DNA of 64,000 bases from Dichetophora obliterata. Lineage: Eukaryota; Arthropoda; Insecta; Diptera; Sciomyzidae. The translations under genes and the position numbers were made by a program. Under the pieces are notes generated by a model. That model did not search any database, had not been told where the DNA came from, and saw nothing but the letters and a program-made list of their open reading frames with translations. Shown here piece by piece: positions 32,900 through 43,810 of this stretch. The number at the start of each line of letters is the position of its first letter. The first letter of the stretch is position 1. The stretch lies in contig OY986435.1 of the NCBI GenBank assembly GCA_963920525.1, positions 220,378,899 to 220,442,898 on the forward strand, read 5' to 3'.

Positions 32900-34768
32900 G
32901 TCGCTCGCGTGACAAACTGCCGTAACCCACACTTTTCCTAAAATTGAATTAATACCACTATAACACTTCTTATGCAAATCCTCACTTTTCCTCAAAGTGT
33001 TATGGTCATACTTGTCATAGTTAAGCAGAAAACGCAAATGTCTAAAGGTCGTAACCAACAAAGTATTTAAAAAAAAATTTCGCAAACAGCAGTAGCCCAC
33101 AAATTTTAGAAATATATGCTTTTGGGAGCCAAAAAGCTTGTGATTTTGATAGAATGTAACCTCAGTTATGTTTACAGATTGAAAAGCACTATAGCTAACT
33201 ACTGCAATTATTTCAATGATTTAGTCAAATTGGCATTTTCAATACTTTTTTTTTTAAGTTCTTAGTGCACTTTATTTGTATTGCATATTGGTTGGAATTT
33301 TTTTAGAGATTTATATTTATTTATATAGGTTAGCGGCTGTTAATATTTTTTATTATATATAAAGGTAAGAACAGATTCGCATTTAGTTTATTATGATTTG
33401 AATTAGTGTGATTTTTGAAAATAAAGACATGATAGAAAATGACAACCAGCTATTATCAGACAGATCATCAGACCACGAACCCTTCATAAATGTTGGCGAG
33501 AGGGAGAAATCCCGTGCATCACGTTCTTTGCTCAATTTTGCGAAGTGTTTGGATGAAGAGTGAAAGTGTTTAGTTCCTGCTGCACATGTCATGTGAATCA
33601 TTTTATGGGTGACGTAACCTGTGATGCTCATGAACCGCCATCAGTTCAAAAATCGCTTCTGAATTTTTCTCAGCTCGCCTGGAGGACTTTGCACCAAAGG
33701 TTCCAAAAAAGAAGTTATAAAAACAAGGTGGAAATTTTTTGGATGTTCACGATCTTGTTGCATTGTTGCAATTTCACTTTTGCAAGTGTAGATGATAGTG
33801 AGCACACTTTTAATATTATGATGTTGCAAATGATTTTGCAATAACTGTTTTTTGTTTAAATTGTTTTGAGCATCAATTTTTAAAATTATTTAGATAGTTG
33901 AATGCAATATTGTACGAGTAAATAAAAGCCTCTTCTCTTCCTCTGTTTTTTTTTTTTGTTGGTATTTTTCCTCCATTTATTTAGTACATTTTTTTATTAT
34001 AAATTAAAGTTTTTGCCGCTAAAAGTTTAAAAAATAAAAACAACTGTTCAGAAAGTATCAATGGCTGTGTTTAATACAAAATTAAGATATTCGTTTACCA
34101 TAATGTTATGCAATACGATTAGATTTGCATATGCAACAGCCTTTTGTTTAGTATATGCGTAAATGTTGCAAATGCATATGAATGCTTTTTGTTTTTGTAA
34201 AAGCTGCTAATTTTCCGTTTGCAACGATGCAACAAGATCATGAACTTCCTTATTTTCTTTTTCCTTTTGTCACTTTCATTTCTTAATGCATAGCCATTTG
34301 TTTGCATTTATTATTAAATCTACTTTATTTTATATTACATTATGAACCTACATTAATTTAATTGTTTGCAATGTGAATTTTTGGCACCTGTTTTTGTTTC
34401 TTAAATAAAATTTAATATATATATATTAAAAGCAATATTAAATAAAAAACATATTGTTATTGCTTCAATTAATTTTTCATATAAAAAATGTGGCTTACGA
34501 CGTCTAAAAATTCTTAAAAAGCAAAAATAAAATTTTCACAAACCAACGTTCGTGTTTAATTAGTTACTACAGTTTCTAGGAAATACTTGGCTAAATTCTT
34601 TTTTACACAAATCCAAATACTACAATAACGTACCCAAAATATTTAAAAAGTTTGATTTTAAAGTGGTCAAGTGGCCAAAATAATTGGTGAAACAGTGACC
34701 GAAACAAAAAAACGTTGCCCTGAAAAATTTTAAAAATGTGTGTTACGACAGTTTATCACGCGAGCGAC
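32900..34768. mobile_element. Unassigned TIR element inside Transib
   Basis: The inverted ends GTCGCTCGCGTGACAAACTG (32900) and, in reverse, GTCGCTCGCGTGATAAACTG (to 34768) match over about 30 bp including 'cgtaac'. The flanking target duplication is ambiguous (atata on both sides). The only peptide-like piece is a 43-codon frame at 33429-33560 (MIENDNQLLSDRSSDHEPF). An inverted internal pair ('gatcttgttgca' at about 33750 and 34230) suggests rearrangement. It is non-autonomous and the family is not recognised. Confidence 0.65.
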
Positions 34769-34960
34769 GATATATCTTAACTTTAAATAAAATTTTTGTG
34801 CTAAAAAAACAACATGGATTTTGAAAAAAAAAAAATTGTTCAAACGATTTATTGAATATCATAGAAAATATATTATTATACCAAGAGCTTAATTATACCA
34901 AAAGACAAAAAGTTACAGATTTTTGAGACGCAAAAGTACATTTGGGACCACTGTGCGGCG

Positions 34961-35732
34961 CTATAATAAAAGTAGAAGAAATATATCACGCTACGCTTCG
35001 CAACTATTTTACTAAGTATTCATGTCGTTTTTGTTGTTTTGCTGACGCTCCACAACAGTGGTCATTATGCCAAACATCATCGAGTCTTCCACTTTCCCTC
35101 CACCCATAATAAACTGTGTTGTGCCAGACGCTGACGTAGACCATTCGTTTCTTAATTCTTCCAAAATTTCAAAAACACAAATGCTTGTTAACGGATAAAA
35201 TGACGAAGTGAGCTAATATTGGCACAACCGCTTCACGTTATTGTTATTAATTTTTATAATTCTTTATTGTGAAATAGTTTTGGCCTTTACACTTTTAAAA
35301 TATTTCACATAAATATTGCTTATTTCGTTTGAATTGCGTTATAAGTTTCATTGTAGTTGGGAAGTATCTTAGCTGGACGTAGCTGAGAATCATTGTTTAA
35401 ACAGAAACGAATTGTTAACAAATTGTTGTTGATTACTCTCAGCTGCTGCGCGTGTTATCGCTGATACCAGAGCATCTCACGTGGAATTACCACGTAAATT
35501 ATATTCATCACGATGATGCTGGTGATGAGTGGTTTTTACCGACAAAGCAGCTAATTTAAATAAAATTAAGCACCTTTTGGAAGCACCGAAAATCGTGGTC
35601 ACTCACATATTTCAGGTACTTGACTAAGCTCACTAATACAAAGAATTATCTAAAGTAAACAGTTACTTAAAAATAACACTTCTTATACTTTATTTCGATT
35701 AAAAAACTTTAGTGGGCCATTAAAGAAATACA
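34961..35732. other. Mostly non-coding stretch
   Basis: On the minus strand about 69 codons stay open from 35229 down to 35023, including 'LEELRNEWSTSASGTTQ'. Composition is protein-like but there is no start and no family I know. It could be an exon or the tail of the Myb/SANT-like gene next to it. Confidence 0.3.
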
Positions 35733-36545
35733 AGATTATTGGCGGTTTGCTATTTTTTCAAGCAATGCCACTTTCTTGTTTTCGAGAACCTGTCCTTTTG
35801 CCACTTCTCCTTCAGCATATCTCGCAATTCTTCGAGGGCTTTGCTCCTTAATTTATTTTTTTTTTCGGCGCTGGACTTTCTGAGCTCTAATTTTTTTCAT
35901 AGTATAGCTCTCAAGCGGAACGTTTTCTCCGCTCTACTTTTTCTGAAGAAGATGGAGGCGAATGGAGAGATGATGACACCAGCGAAGGTGATAGGTGTGG
36001 CCAGGTCGTTGTCGGCGATAATGGTGGTGGTGGAATGTCCATATTTAGCGACACTGTGTTAAATGAACTGTAGCCTACGTGAAGCATGTGGTCTTTGGAA
36101 ATTATTGGACTGGTGCCAAAAATTTCGTCCATTAGCTCCATATATGAAGCAAAGCAAGGACTGGCACCAGTGTTGCGGTTGTCGTCTCGTGCTGTTTTAT
36201 ATGCTTGCAGAAGGCTTCTCATCTTGGATACCAAGCATAGCAGTGTTCTCTCTGAATCCTGGAAATGGAGCTTATTAATTTAATTCGTTTAAACATATAT
36301 TTCTTAACATATATTTCTTAAACTTCCAGCGACACCATGTCCTCTAGCACGTTCGCGTAGGCCAACCTCTTTTTTTCGGATGCACAAATTCCGCTTTCCG
36401 AGCCAGGTAGCATCTCAAAAATCCATTTGTCTCCTCACGAGACCACTTTCTACGCTGTTTCTCATGATTTCTGAAATAAAAATCATGTTTAAATGCTTAA
36501 ATTAATGAAAAATTTGCGTAAAGCAATTTTACTTACACTTGCTCA
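35733..36545 (-). pseudogene. Myb/SANT-like DNA-binding protein gene, broken
   Basis: On the minus strand, after an acceptor near 36471 ('tttatttcag'), the frame reads 'KWSREETNGFLRCYLARKAE'. It then needs a one-base shift in a 7-A run (about 36371-36377) to continue 'LAYANVLEDMVSLE'. A small GT-AG intron (about 36341 to 36274) joins in frame to a block ending 'KMRSLLQAYKTARDDNRNTG' and 'YMELMDEIFG'. This is the trihelix Myb/SANT-like layout common in PIF/Harbinger accessory proteins and their host relatives. A Pro/Ser-rich tail ends at 35911, and a shifted frame below 35860 could be a coiled coil ('VLENKKVALLEKIANRQ'). No start codon was found. Transposon or host origin is open. Confidence 0.55.
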
Positions 36546-36725
36546 ATTTAATGTTTCGTTTTGTTTATGTGTACTTAAAAAAAATTAATTTGACGTTTGC
36601 ATAAATTTCCCAGGGATTTTGCAGAGCTCATTCACAAGAGAGCAGTTTTTCAACATTCCAGCACTGCAAACCAGGTTAGATATTGGTTTACCGAGTTGGC
36701 TGAGCTCGAATAAATATCCGAGTTT

Positions 36726-37535
36726 CCTTAAATGATATGCTCAGCAGATGGATATGCCAAATGCTAAGTACTAGAACTGCAGAAATAAAAGTGGGTTACA
36801 CCACTATAAGAATCATCCTTAAATGATATGCTCAGCAGATGGATATGCCAAATGCTAAGTACTAGAACTGCAGAAATAAAAGTGGGTAACACCACTATAA
36901 GAATCAAAACAACAAAAGGCTGCCCACAAGGCGGAGTCCTTTCTCCACTGCTGTGGAGTCTTGTTGTGGACGAATTAACGATGCTTACCGAGAATGGCAT
37001 AAAATGTCAGGGTTACGCAGACGACATCGCCTTAATAGCAAGAGGGAAGTTCGAGGATACACTCTGTAACCTGATACAAAATGGGCTGTCAGTAACAAAG
37101 GAGTGGTGCAACACAGTGGGATTAAGTATCAACCCAGCGAAAACCACCATAGTACCTTTTACTAACAAAAGAAGCCTGTCAAACCTCCGAAAAATGAGAA
37201 TGGATGGCACTAAAATTCCTTTCAAAGGAGAAGTAAAGTATCTGGGACTTACACTAGATTCAAAGCTTCTCTGGAGAAGACATGCAGAGGTAACTATAAA
37301 CAAAGCAACGCGCGCACTCATGGTATGTAGGAGCCTGGCTGGGAAAAGCTGGGGTTTTAACCCAACAATTCTCATATCATTTCCTTTTTTATGTAAAGAC
37401 TTCTTCACAGCCTCGTTAGAAGTATTATCAAAGGCTCCTTCTATATCTAGAAAGGCACATAGTACAATTTCTTTGTTTTTGAGAGCCGACTGGATGTTAC
37501 CAGCCAGATGGTATATTCTGTAGACCTACCCACCC
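36726..37535. mobile_element. Rearranged fragment of the LOA/I-type LINE
   Basis: 36817-37373 is in plus orientation and nearly identical to 8891-9439 of the first LOA copy (frame 'MLSRWICQMLSTRTAE' to 'SWGFNPTIL', with the GYADDIALIARG box). It is preceded by a partial tandem copy, 36726-36816 (91 bp). From 37374 to about 37535 the sequence is the directly adjoining upstream RT part (8729-8890) in inverted orientation. 'aaatgatatg' occurs at the breakpoints. The 3' half with RNase H is absent. Confidence 0.85.
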
Positions 37536-37779
37536 AAATTTCATGTGAAATATTTAACATGAAGGAAATGAAATCGAGAAAATATATTTTCAATACAAAA
37601 AATAATAAAACGTAACCACAAAATTTTGAAAATTAAATACTTTATTTTATTTGATTGTATTTGCGTGTTTAGTTTTTTGAATTGGCTTAAGTTATCGCAA
37701 AATTAAAGTTGTACTTTTTCAAAATTAACAATTTATTGTAAGTTCTGGTGTTTGTCAAGTTGTTCATTACACTCCTGAG

Positions 37780-38350
37780 TCGTTTTAACGATGTCCGTCT
37801 GTCTGTCTGTGTGTCTGTGATCACTATAACAGCCGTGATTTTAGAGATATCGTAAGGAAATTTAATTTCTTTACCATATCTTACCATAAAAAGTAACCTT
37901 ACCAAAACGGTAAAATCTATTTAATTATTACAAAAATTAATCTAATGACTTTATGCAAATGATAAATTTTGCACACAAACCTTAACCTTTAATATGCACT
38001 TTGCACTGAGTATGAAATTTGTAAAAATCTAATGAAAACTACGTCTACCTCCCATACAAAGTGACGTCATGAAAACTGTAAAATCTCCTTAAATTCACAA
38101 AATTGAGTTCACATTTTGTAAATATGTTTGATTCTTCACTTGATGCACTCGATTCTAGGAAATTAGTAAAAAAAACTGAAACTTCCGCCCACCTCCCATA
38201 AAAAGTTACGTCATCATTACAGTAAAACCTTTAAAAATTCTAAAAAAAATTAACTGTTTAAACTTAATATTGTGCATATACTATAAGCTTTTATATATAA
38301 AAAGCACTCTGAGTTTCAAATGCAAAATATATGGAAAAAAACCACACCTT
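37780..38350 (+). repeat. Family A repeat block
   Basis: A TCCGTCTGTCTGTCTGTGTG head (37795) precedes 'acagccgtgattttagagat'. Units with 'ctacctcccatacaaagtga' (38045) and 'cacctcccataaaaagtta' follow, about 148 bp apart. Confidence 0.8.
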
Positions 38351-39111
38351 ATAAAAGTCACTTCATCAAAATAATACAACATTCAAGACTTCGAATAAAC
38401 TAAAATACAATCGAATAAACTATTTTTGTTCTGAATTGTCTTCTGTATTTTGATTCCAAAAATTTGGTCACCATATTTATACACTAAGGTTGCACAACAC
38501 AAATGCTAAATTTATTGGTCACAACAAGGATTTATTTTTTCAGTACGATAGCCAAATTGTTGCAATAAATAAGACTCATTGTTTGACTGACTTTTATTTC
38601 TTCATTGCCAAAATTAATTGTGTTACACGCCATAGAATAAATATCGGTATGCGCCTAAATGTATGCTAACTATATAATTTCTACTACGTTTATTTTACTA
38701 TTCACTTGTTTTTACGTACATTTTTTTTTTCCTTTTACTATATTGTGTGTTGCGTTGTGTTGGGGCCAAACTTAATTTGATAAGTTTTTATTTATGAACG
38801 CAAATATTGGCATTTTATTTTTGTTGTTGTCGTTGTGCTTTAATTGCAGTAATTAAATATTTTTTTGAAATTTATGAGCTCTTGTTATTTTGACGAACGG
38901 AGTAAACGGAGCAAGCAAGAAGGAATCATGTTTCATTTGAAATTTACGAGAGAACGAAGCAAGAGTACATAAAATACATATTAAAATGATATTTTATGAA
39001 GTCTGAGCTCAATTAAAATATTTTTTTTTTTTTGCAAAATATATATAATGCTTCTAATTGGAGTGCATAATCGTGCATAATAGACTCTGAAAAATAATAA
39101 TGTTGTCATTA
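38351..39111. other. AT-rich non-coding stretch
   Basis: I see no gene or element ends. Confidence 0.4.
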
Positions 39112-39665
39112 GGGTGGTTCAGAAAAAAGCTTTAATCCTTTTTCTTGACTTAAAAACATCCCCTCTGAATCGATATTTGTTTGGATAAGATTAAGGTTTG
39201 GTAAAGGCTAACGGTCTTCATGCAGAAATAGTGCATTTTGCAGTTTTGCTAATTTCTAAGCCATATTGTGGGACAATTGATTTGATTCTGACTTATCCAT
39301 ATTTTATTTATTTCCAATCAGTAGTTTTTTATTTTAAAAACTTTACTAATACGAACCTCTTAAAACCTTAAAATTGTATATTTCTAGTGATGTCATCTCT
39401 CATAATGCATTGTACCATTATGTCATTCATTATCGTTATGTCAAAAAAGATACAGGTTTAGGAGAAACGTATTTTTTCTCAATTAATCGGCCCACAGTCA
39501 TGGCTTTGAAATTAGCTAGACTGTAAAATGGACTTTTCCTCCATACAAGCTGTATGAAAAAACAAAAACAAAAAGCGACACCTCTAAATGTTTATTAAAT
39601 GCGCTACACAGGAAGTTTTGTTTAGGTTAAGAGAAAGGATTAAAGCTAAGTTTCAGACCTAATAT
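39112..39665. mobile_element. Candidate MITE, AGGGTGGTTCAG ends
   Basis: 'agaaaaaagctttaatcctt' near the left end mirrors 'aaggattaaagctaagtttc' near the right. Both lie next to 'attagg'. The ends are imperfect and no target duplication is clear. A minus frame (39887-39627) spans the right edge. Confidence 0.35.
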
Positions 39666-40149
39666 TCCGCTCCGGTGTTCGGCAAAATCTGCCAATTTTT
39701 TAACCTTCCACTCAAAAAAGTCTGCTTTCTTTAAATAAAGAAACTGTAGCTTCAATTCATAGGAACTGGTGTTCCTATATTCTATAGGAGTTTCTCCTGA
39801 ATTGATGGAATTTTTACATGATTTAACGATCTCACGTCCTGATTTTATTGCAACGTTTTCAAAACAGCTTCTTAGTTTTGAAGACAAGTTTTTACTAAAA
39901 AGACGTCATATAAGAGATGACGGCAACTATGATTAAAGTTAAATTTCCGAAAATTGTATAAAAGCAGAAATAATGTGAAAAAAAACTGTATTAATATCAA
40001 GTCCACTGCTTGCAACATTCCACTGCAACAATGTTTTCCTATATTTGGGGGAAATATAAGTTACAATACTTGGATATTTAATTTAAATACATGAATGTTT
40101 TTCTATATTTTGTACACCGCACGTTATTTATTCAAGGATGCTTTGCTTA

Positions 40150-40630
40150 TATTTCTAAAAAAAATTCTTCAAAATTACAAAGCAAATGCGTTCAGTTGTC
40201 AAACCTGAAATCTTCATCTTGCAATTTTTCGAACTTTGACGCAGTTCAATGCGTAATTCTTGAAGCGGTATTAAGTCTTCATCGTCCCAGTGAGATGCAA
40301 GCCTTGACCATAATGCAGACCAGCTTTTTCTGGATATTTTTTCTTTTATATTTTGCCAAGCTACTCGCGAACTTGCGTAAAAAAAGAACCCCGCTTAATA
40401 AACATGTGCAATAGTTGCACAGCTTACTTGATAACTTCAATACATACGTATGTACAATGTACATTAGTAAGTGTGACAATTCAAAAACAGTAAAGTAACT
40501 GCTTTTTTTGCATAAAAAAGAAATTTGTCCAGATTTAGAGGTAAAATTTTGACATTTTTCGAACTATGGTAGTGTTCGGATTATTGGAGTGTCCGAATTG
40601 GCGCATGTCCGGACTATCGAAATTGTACTG
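40150..40630 (-). pseudogene. Pogo/Tigger-like transposon remains
   Basis: A TA at 40631-40632 borders the end, which in reverse reads CAGTACAATTTCGATAGTCC, a pogo-like terminus. Going inward on the minus strand, broken frames (40479-40279 and onward to about 40150) give 'CISLGR' and 'WDDEDLIPLQELRIELRQSS', resembling the acidic C-terminal tail after the DDE domain of pogo-like transposases. The catalytic core and the other end were not found. Confidence 0.5.
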
Positions 40631-41319
40631 TAATGTGTTATTTTGGATCTCTATAAAAAATCAATAAAACTTCTTAAATTTCAAGTAACTTCAATCAGAT
40701 TGTTTTCTACGCTGCGCCAATGTGCGACACCATTTCTGGCGCCAAAAGATATTTATTTCCCTACAGGTACTCTGTAGCCATAGTCATTTCCTTGGTGTTG
40801 CTCTGTGCTTGATTAAAATACTATTTACATGAAAGAAGGCAGCGAGATGAACTAGAAATGGATTTTGATTTGGAAACCGAAACTGGCGAATCTCCGTGCA
40901 ATAGTGACGATGATTTTGCATTATCAGACGAGGAGAATAATGAAAGTGAAGCTAGCGTGCATTCGGATGAACACGACATTGAGCCACTTGAGAAAAATTT
41001 AGCAGAAGAAAATGCAGCTAATCCTGAAAATAAATATTTTTCAAAAAAATAAGAAAATTGAATATTCATCTCAACCATTTGAAATAAATCGAAGAAATTA
41101 ATTTCGACGTGCAGAAAATTTCACTTCAGGTAAAAACCTACCCTCTTTGTAATGGGTTCATGTTCATTATGTTTCACTTTTATTATAATTCAGCATTATA
41201 TATATAAAAGCATTAGCAGCTGCTACTATAGTTGATGTTTCGTCTGCATTTCACATGTTCCTTGAACCGGTTGAGAATATTATTTCGAACATGACGAATT
41301 TATATAGTGTGCGAAAGTA

Positions 41320-42598
41320 AAGGGTCCGCCAAATAACTTTTTTTTTTTTTGAAAATTTTATAAAAAAAAAATACTGGATATTTTCTCAAACTTCTTTTTT
41401 TATTTGAAAGTACAATCCTTCCGGTAAATAATGGAAAATAATTTCATTCAAATGGCTGCCTCGGCCTACACGATCGGTCCAATTTTTAAGCACATTATCG
41501 ATTGTGTGCAGCTGTATTTCATCAATGGCTTCACGAATATTGTCCTTTAAAGCGTCAATTGTCTCTGGCTTGTCGGCGTAACACTTATCTTTGAGGGCAC
41601 CCTACAAATAATAGTCTAACGGTGTCAAATCGCAGCTCCGAGGTGGCCAGACGACATCAGCTCTGCGGCTGATAATGCGATCTTCAAAAACAGGGCGTAA
41701 AAAATCGAGTGTAGCTTCGGCTGTGTGGCACGTAGCGCCGTCCTGTTGAAACCAAATGTTGCCAATATCCTCCTCTTCATTTTTTGTGAACAAAAATTCG
41801 TTCAACATTGCCCGATAACGATCGCCATTGACTGTAACGGCCACTCCTTGCTCATTTTCCAAGAAAAATGGCCCAATTATGCCTCTGGACCAAAATCCGC
41901 ACCAAACAGTGACTCGTTTTGGGTATAGCGGCTTTTCAATGTATGCGTGCGGGTTTTCTGTGCCCCAAATGCGACAATTTTGCTTGTTTACATACCTGCC
42001 AAGATAAAAATGAGCTTCATCTGAGAAGATGATTTTTTTTGGCAAAATCGGCATCTTCTGTAAGTCGATCGCAGGCCCACTTAGCGAAGCGAAAACGCAT
42101 TGGATGGTCAGTTGGCTTCAACTCCTGTACCAATTGGACTTTGTATGGCGTCATACCAAGGTCTTTATGCAAAATTCGTCTCAATGATGTCTCCGAAATG
42201 TTCAATTGTTGAGAACGACGGTGAGTTGATGTTGATGGCACACTTTCTGCCACAGCAGCAATATTCTCGAGTGTACGCACTGCTTTTGGCTTTTCACGCT
42301 TTGGCTTATCGATGAGGATGAAAGTTCTTTCACTTTTTTCACAAGATAACGAACATACGGAGCTGACGGTGCTACTCTTCTTCCAAAATCCGTACGCAAT
42401 TTTCGCACACATTCTGCAACATTACCATGATTTTCAAAATAATGTCGCAATATTTCCCAGCGTTGTTCAAGCGTATACACAACCATATTCGTTTAGCGGA
42501 AGGATAAAACTAATTATCTGTCAAATCAGACATGAGCTAAGTGTTACCATTCACGAAATAAGCACTAGTTGAAAAAAAAAATTAGATGGGGGACCCTG
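41320..42598 (-). mobile_element. Mariner-family element, copy 1
   Basis: The left end AAGGGTCCGCCAAATAACTT (41320, after TA at 41318-41319) mirrors 'gggggaccctg' at 42598. The right TA has become CA. It sits within the piggyBac coding region. The transposase on the minus strand is broken. Copy 2 (51493-52413) has the same ends. Confidence 0.9.
41400..42486 (-). pseudogene. Mariner-like transposase, frameshifted
   Basis: It starts 'MVVYTLEQRWEILRHYFENH' (N-terminal helix-turn-helix), shifts frame near 42300 into 'TSLRRILHKDLGMTPYKVQL', then shifts again near 42050 into the DDE core. The core has 'IIFSDEAHF' (D1), 'WFQQDGATCH' (D2) and 'SCDLTPLDYYL' (D3), with 36 residues between D2 and D3, unlike classical DD34D mariners. 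A stop replaces the Trp expected after DYYL (about 41602). The C-terminus 'HLNEIIFHYLPEGL' follows. Confidence 0.9.
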
Positions 42599-43810
42599 CA
42601 CAAAAACGATTGGGAAAACATTGATTTGGACACTCTGCACGCATAGTTTGGATTGTTGCTGCTTTCTGGTGTGTATCGGTCATACGGTGAATGTGTCACT
42701 AAACTGTGGAATGACGAAACTGGTCGGCCAATATTTAGAGCAACAATGTCTTTGAAAATGTTCAAGCGTATCCATGGTTGCATTTGATTTGATGACCGCG
42801 AACAACGTATGGCCAATGCTGCATCTACAAGTACTTCTGTACGCGACAAATTGGTACCGATTCGAAATGTATACGATAAATGGAATCATCATTTGAAAGT
42901 TGTATACACACCAGGAAAAAAAATTGCCGTAGATGAACAGTTAGTTCCGTATCGTGGGCGATGTCCGTTTCGTCAGTATATTCCATTCAAGCCGGCGAAA
43001 TATGGCATCAAAATTTGGGTGCTATGCGACTCAAAAAGCTGGTATGCATACAACACACAAATTTATGTTGGTCGGAATCGTAATGCCACTCCCGAACGTA
43101 ATCTCTGACGGCATGTTGTTTTGGATTTGGTGGAAGGACTTTCTGACAGAAATGTAACATGTGACAACTTTTTCACTTCGTATGAATTGGCAGAAGATTT
43201 ACATAAGAATCGCATGACTATTTTGGGAACAATAAGGAAAAATAGTACTGAAATTCCTTCAGTTCTACTCGACATGCGTCAAAAGCCAATTTATCATACA
43301 GAAGTTGTATATGAACATAAATTGCAAGCAGTTATGTTGTCATATGTTCCTCGCCAGTACCGATTTGTGACATTGCTCAGTACATACCACAGTGTTGTCA
43401 GCATAAATGAGAATAGTGAAAAGAAGAAACCTAACATCATTGAAGACTACAACAAAACCAAGAGTGGAGTTGATACTATGGATCAAATGGTGGCTACGAA
43501 CACATGCAAACGAAAAGTCAATCGGTGGCCAATGGCAGTATTTTGTCACATGCTTGATGTTAGTGCGTTGAATGCATTCGTGACGTTCATTGCATTGTTC
43601 CCGAATTGGAAAAATTCTAAAACGAACCATAATATTTGTCGTCGCCTTTTTATCGAAGAGCTTGGATTGAATCGCGTTGAAAAACAGATCACTAAACGTA
43701 AAAAACAACCTCAAAGTAATGATGCTTCCAGTGTTATTCAAAGAATTCGGGAGATTCGCCATTTACCAAGTACATCAAAACGAGGCCGATGCTACATCTG
43801 TGAAAAGTGA

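Larger units (their letters stand above)
31346..34955 (+). mobile_element. Transib transposon, 3.6 kb, decayed
   Basis: The left end CACAGTGGGCCCAAATGGAC (31346) and the right end, read in reverse as CACAGTGGTCCCAAATGTAC (to 34955), are inverted repeats of at least 29 bp. The flanks carry a perfect 5-bp duplication CGGCG (31341-31345, 34956-34960). CACNNTG termini and a GC-rich 5-bp duplication define Transib, the family from which RAG1 and its CACAGTG heptamer are thought to derive. A transposase C-terminus lies inside at 32109-32317. The element is split by another TIR element (32900-34768), and most of the coding part is lost. Confidence 0.85.
40858..43810 (+). pseudogene. piggyBac transposase, split by a mariner
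   Basis: The N-terminus (40858-41052) is the usual acidic leader ('DFDLETETGESPCNSDDDFA'). A shift near 41050 leads to 'IEYSSQPFEINRR'. After the mariner (41320-42598) the catalytic part resumes: 'IAVDEQLVPYRGRCPFRQYI' (first Asp), 'NVTCDNFFTSYELAEDL' (second) and 'YNKTKSGVDTMDQMV' (third). It ends in a Cys-rich tail start 'KRGRCYICEK'. In-frame TGA codons at about 42786 and 43107, plus the insertion, make it inactive. The family normally inserts at TTAA; I could not define the terminal repeats. Confidence 0.9.

Noticed and set aside
33560..33844. 94-codon frame with Cys/His residues
   Set aside because: No consistent metal-binding spacing; lies in a non-autonomous element with rearranged repeats.
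35739..36283. Plus-strand frames opposite the Myb/SANT-like block
   Set aside because: The minus strand carries the domain match and splice signals; the plus frames have none.
39627..39887. 86-codon minus frame (SSKLRSCFENVAIKSGREIV)
   Set aside because: Protein-like composition but it straddles the edge of a candidate MITE, and I recognise no family.
41725..42315. Plus-strand frames opposite the mariner transposase
   Set aside because: Shadows of the transposase; the same shadow recurs in copy 2 (51909-52208).
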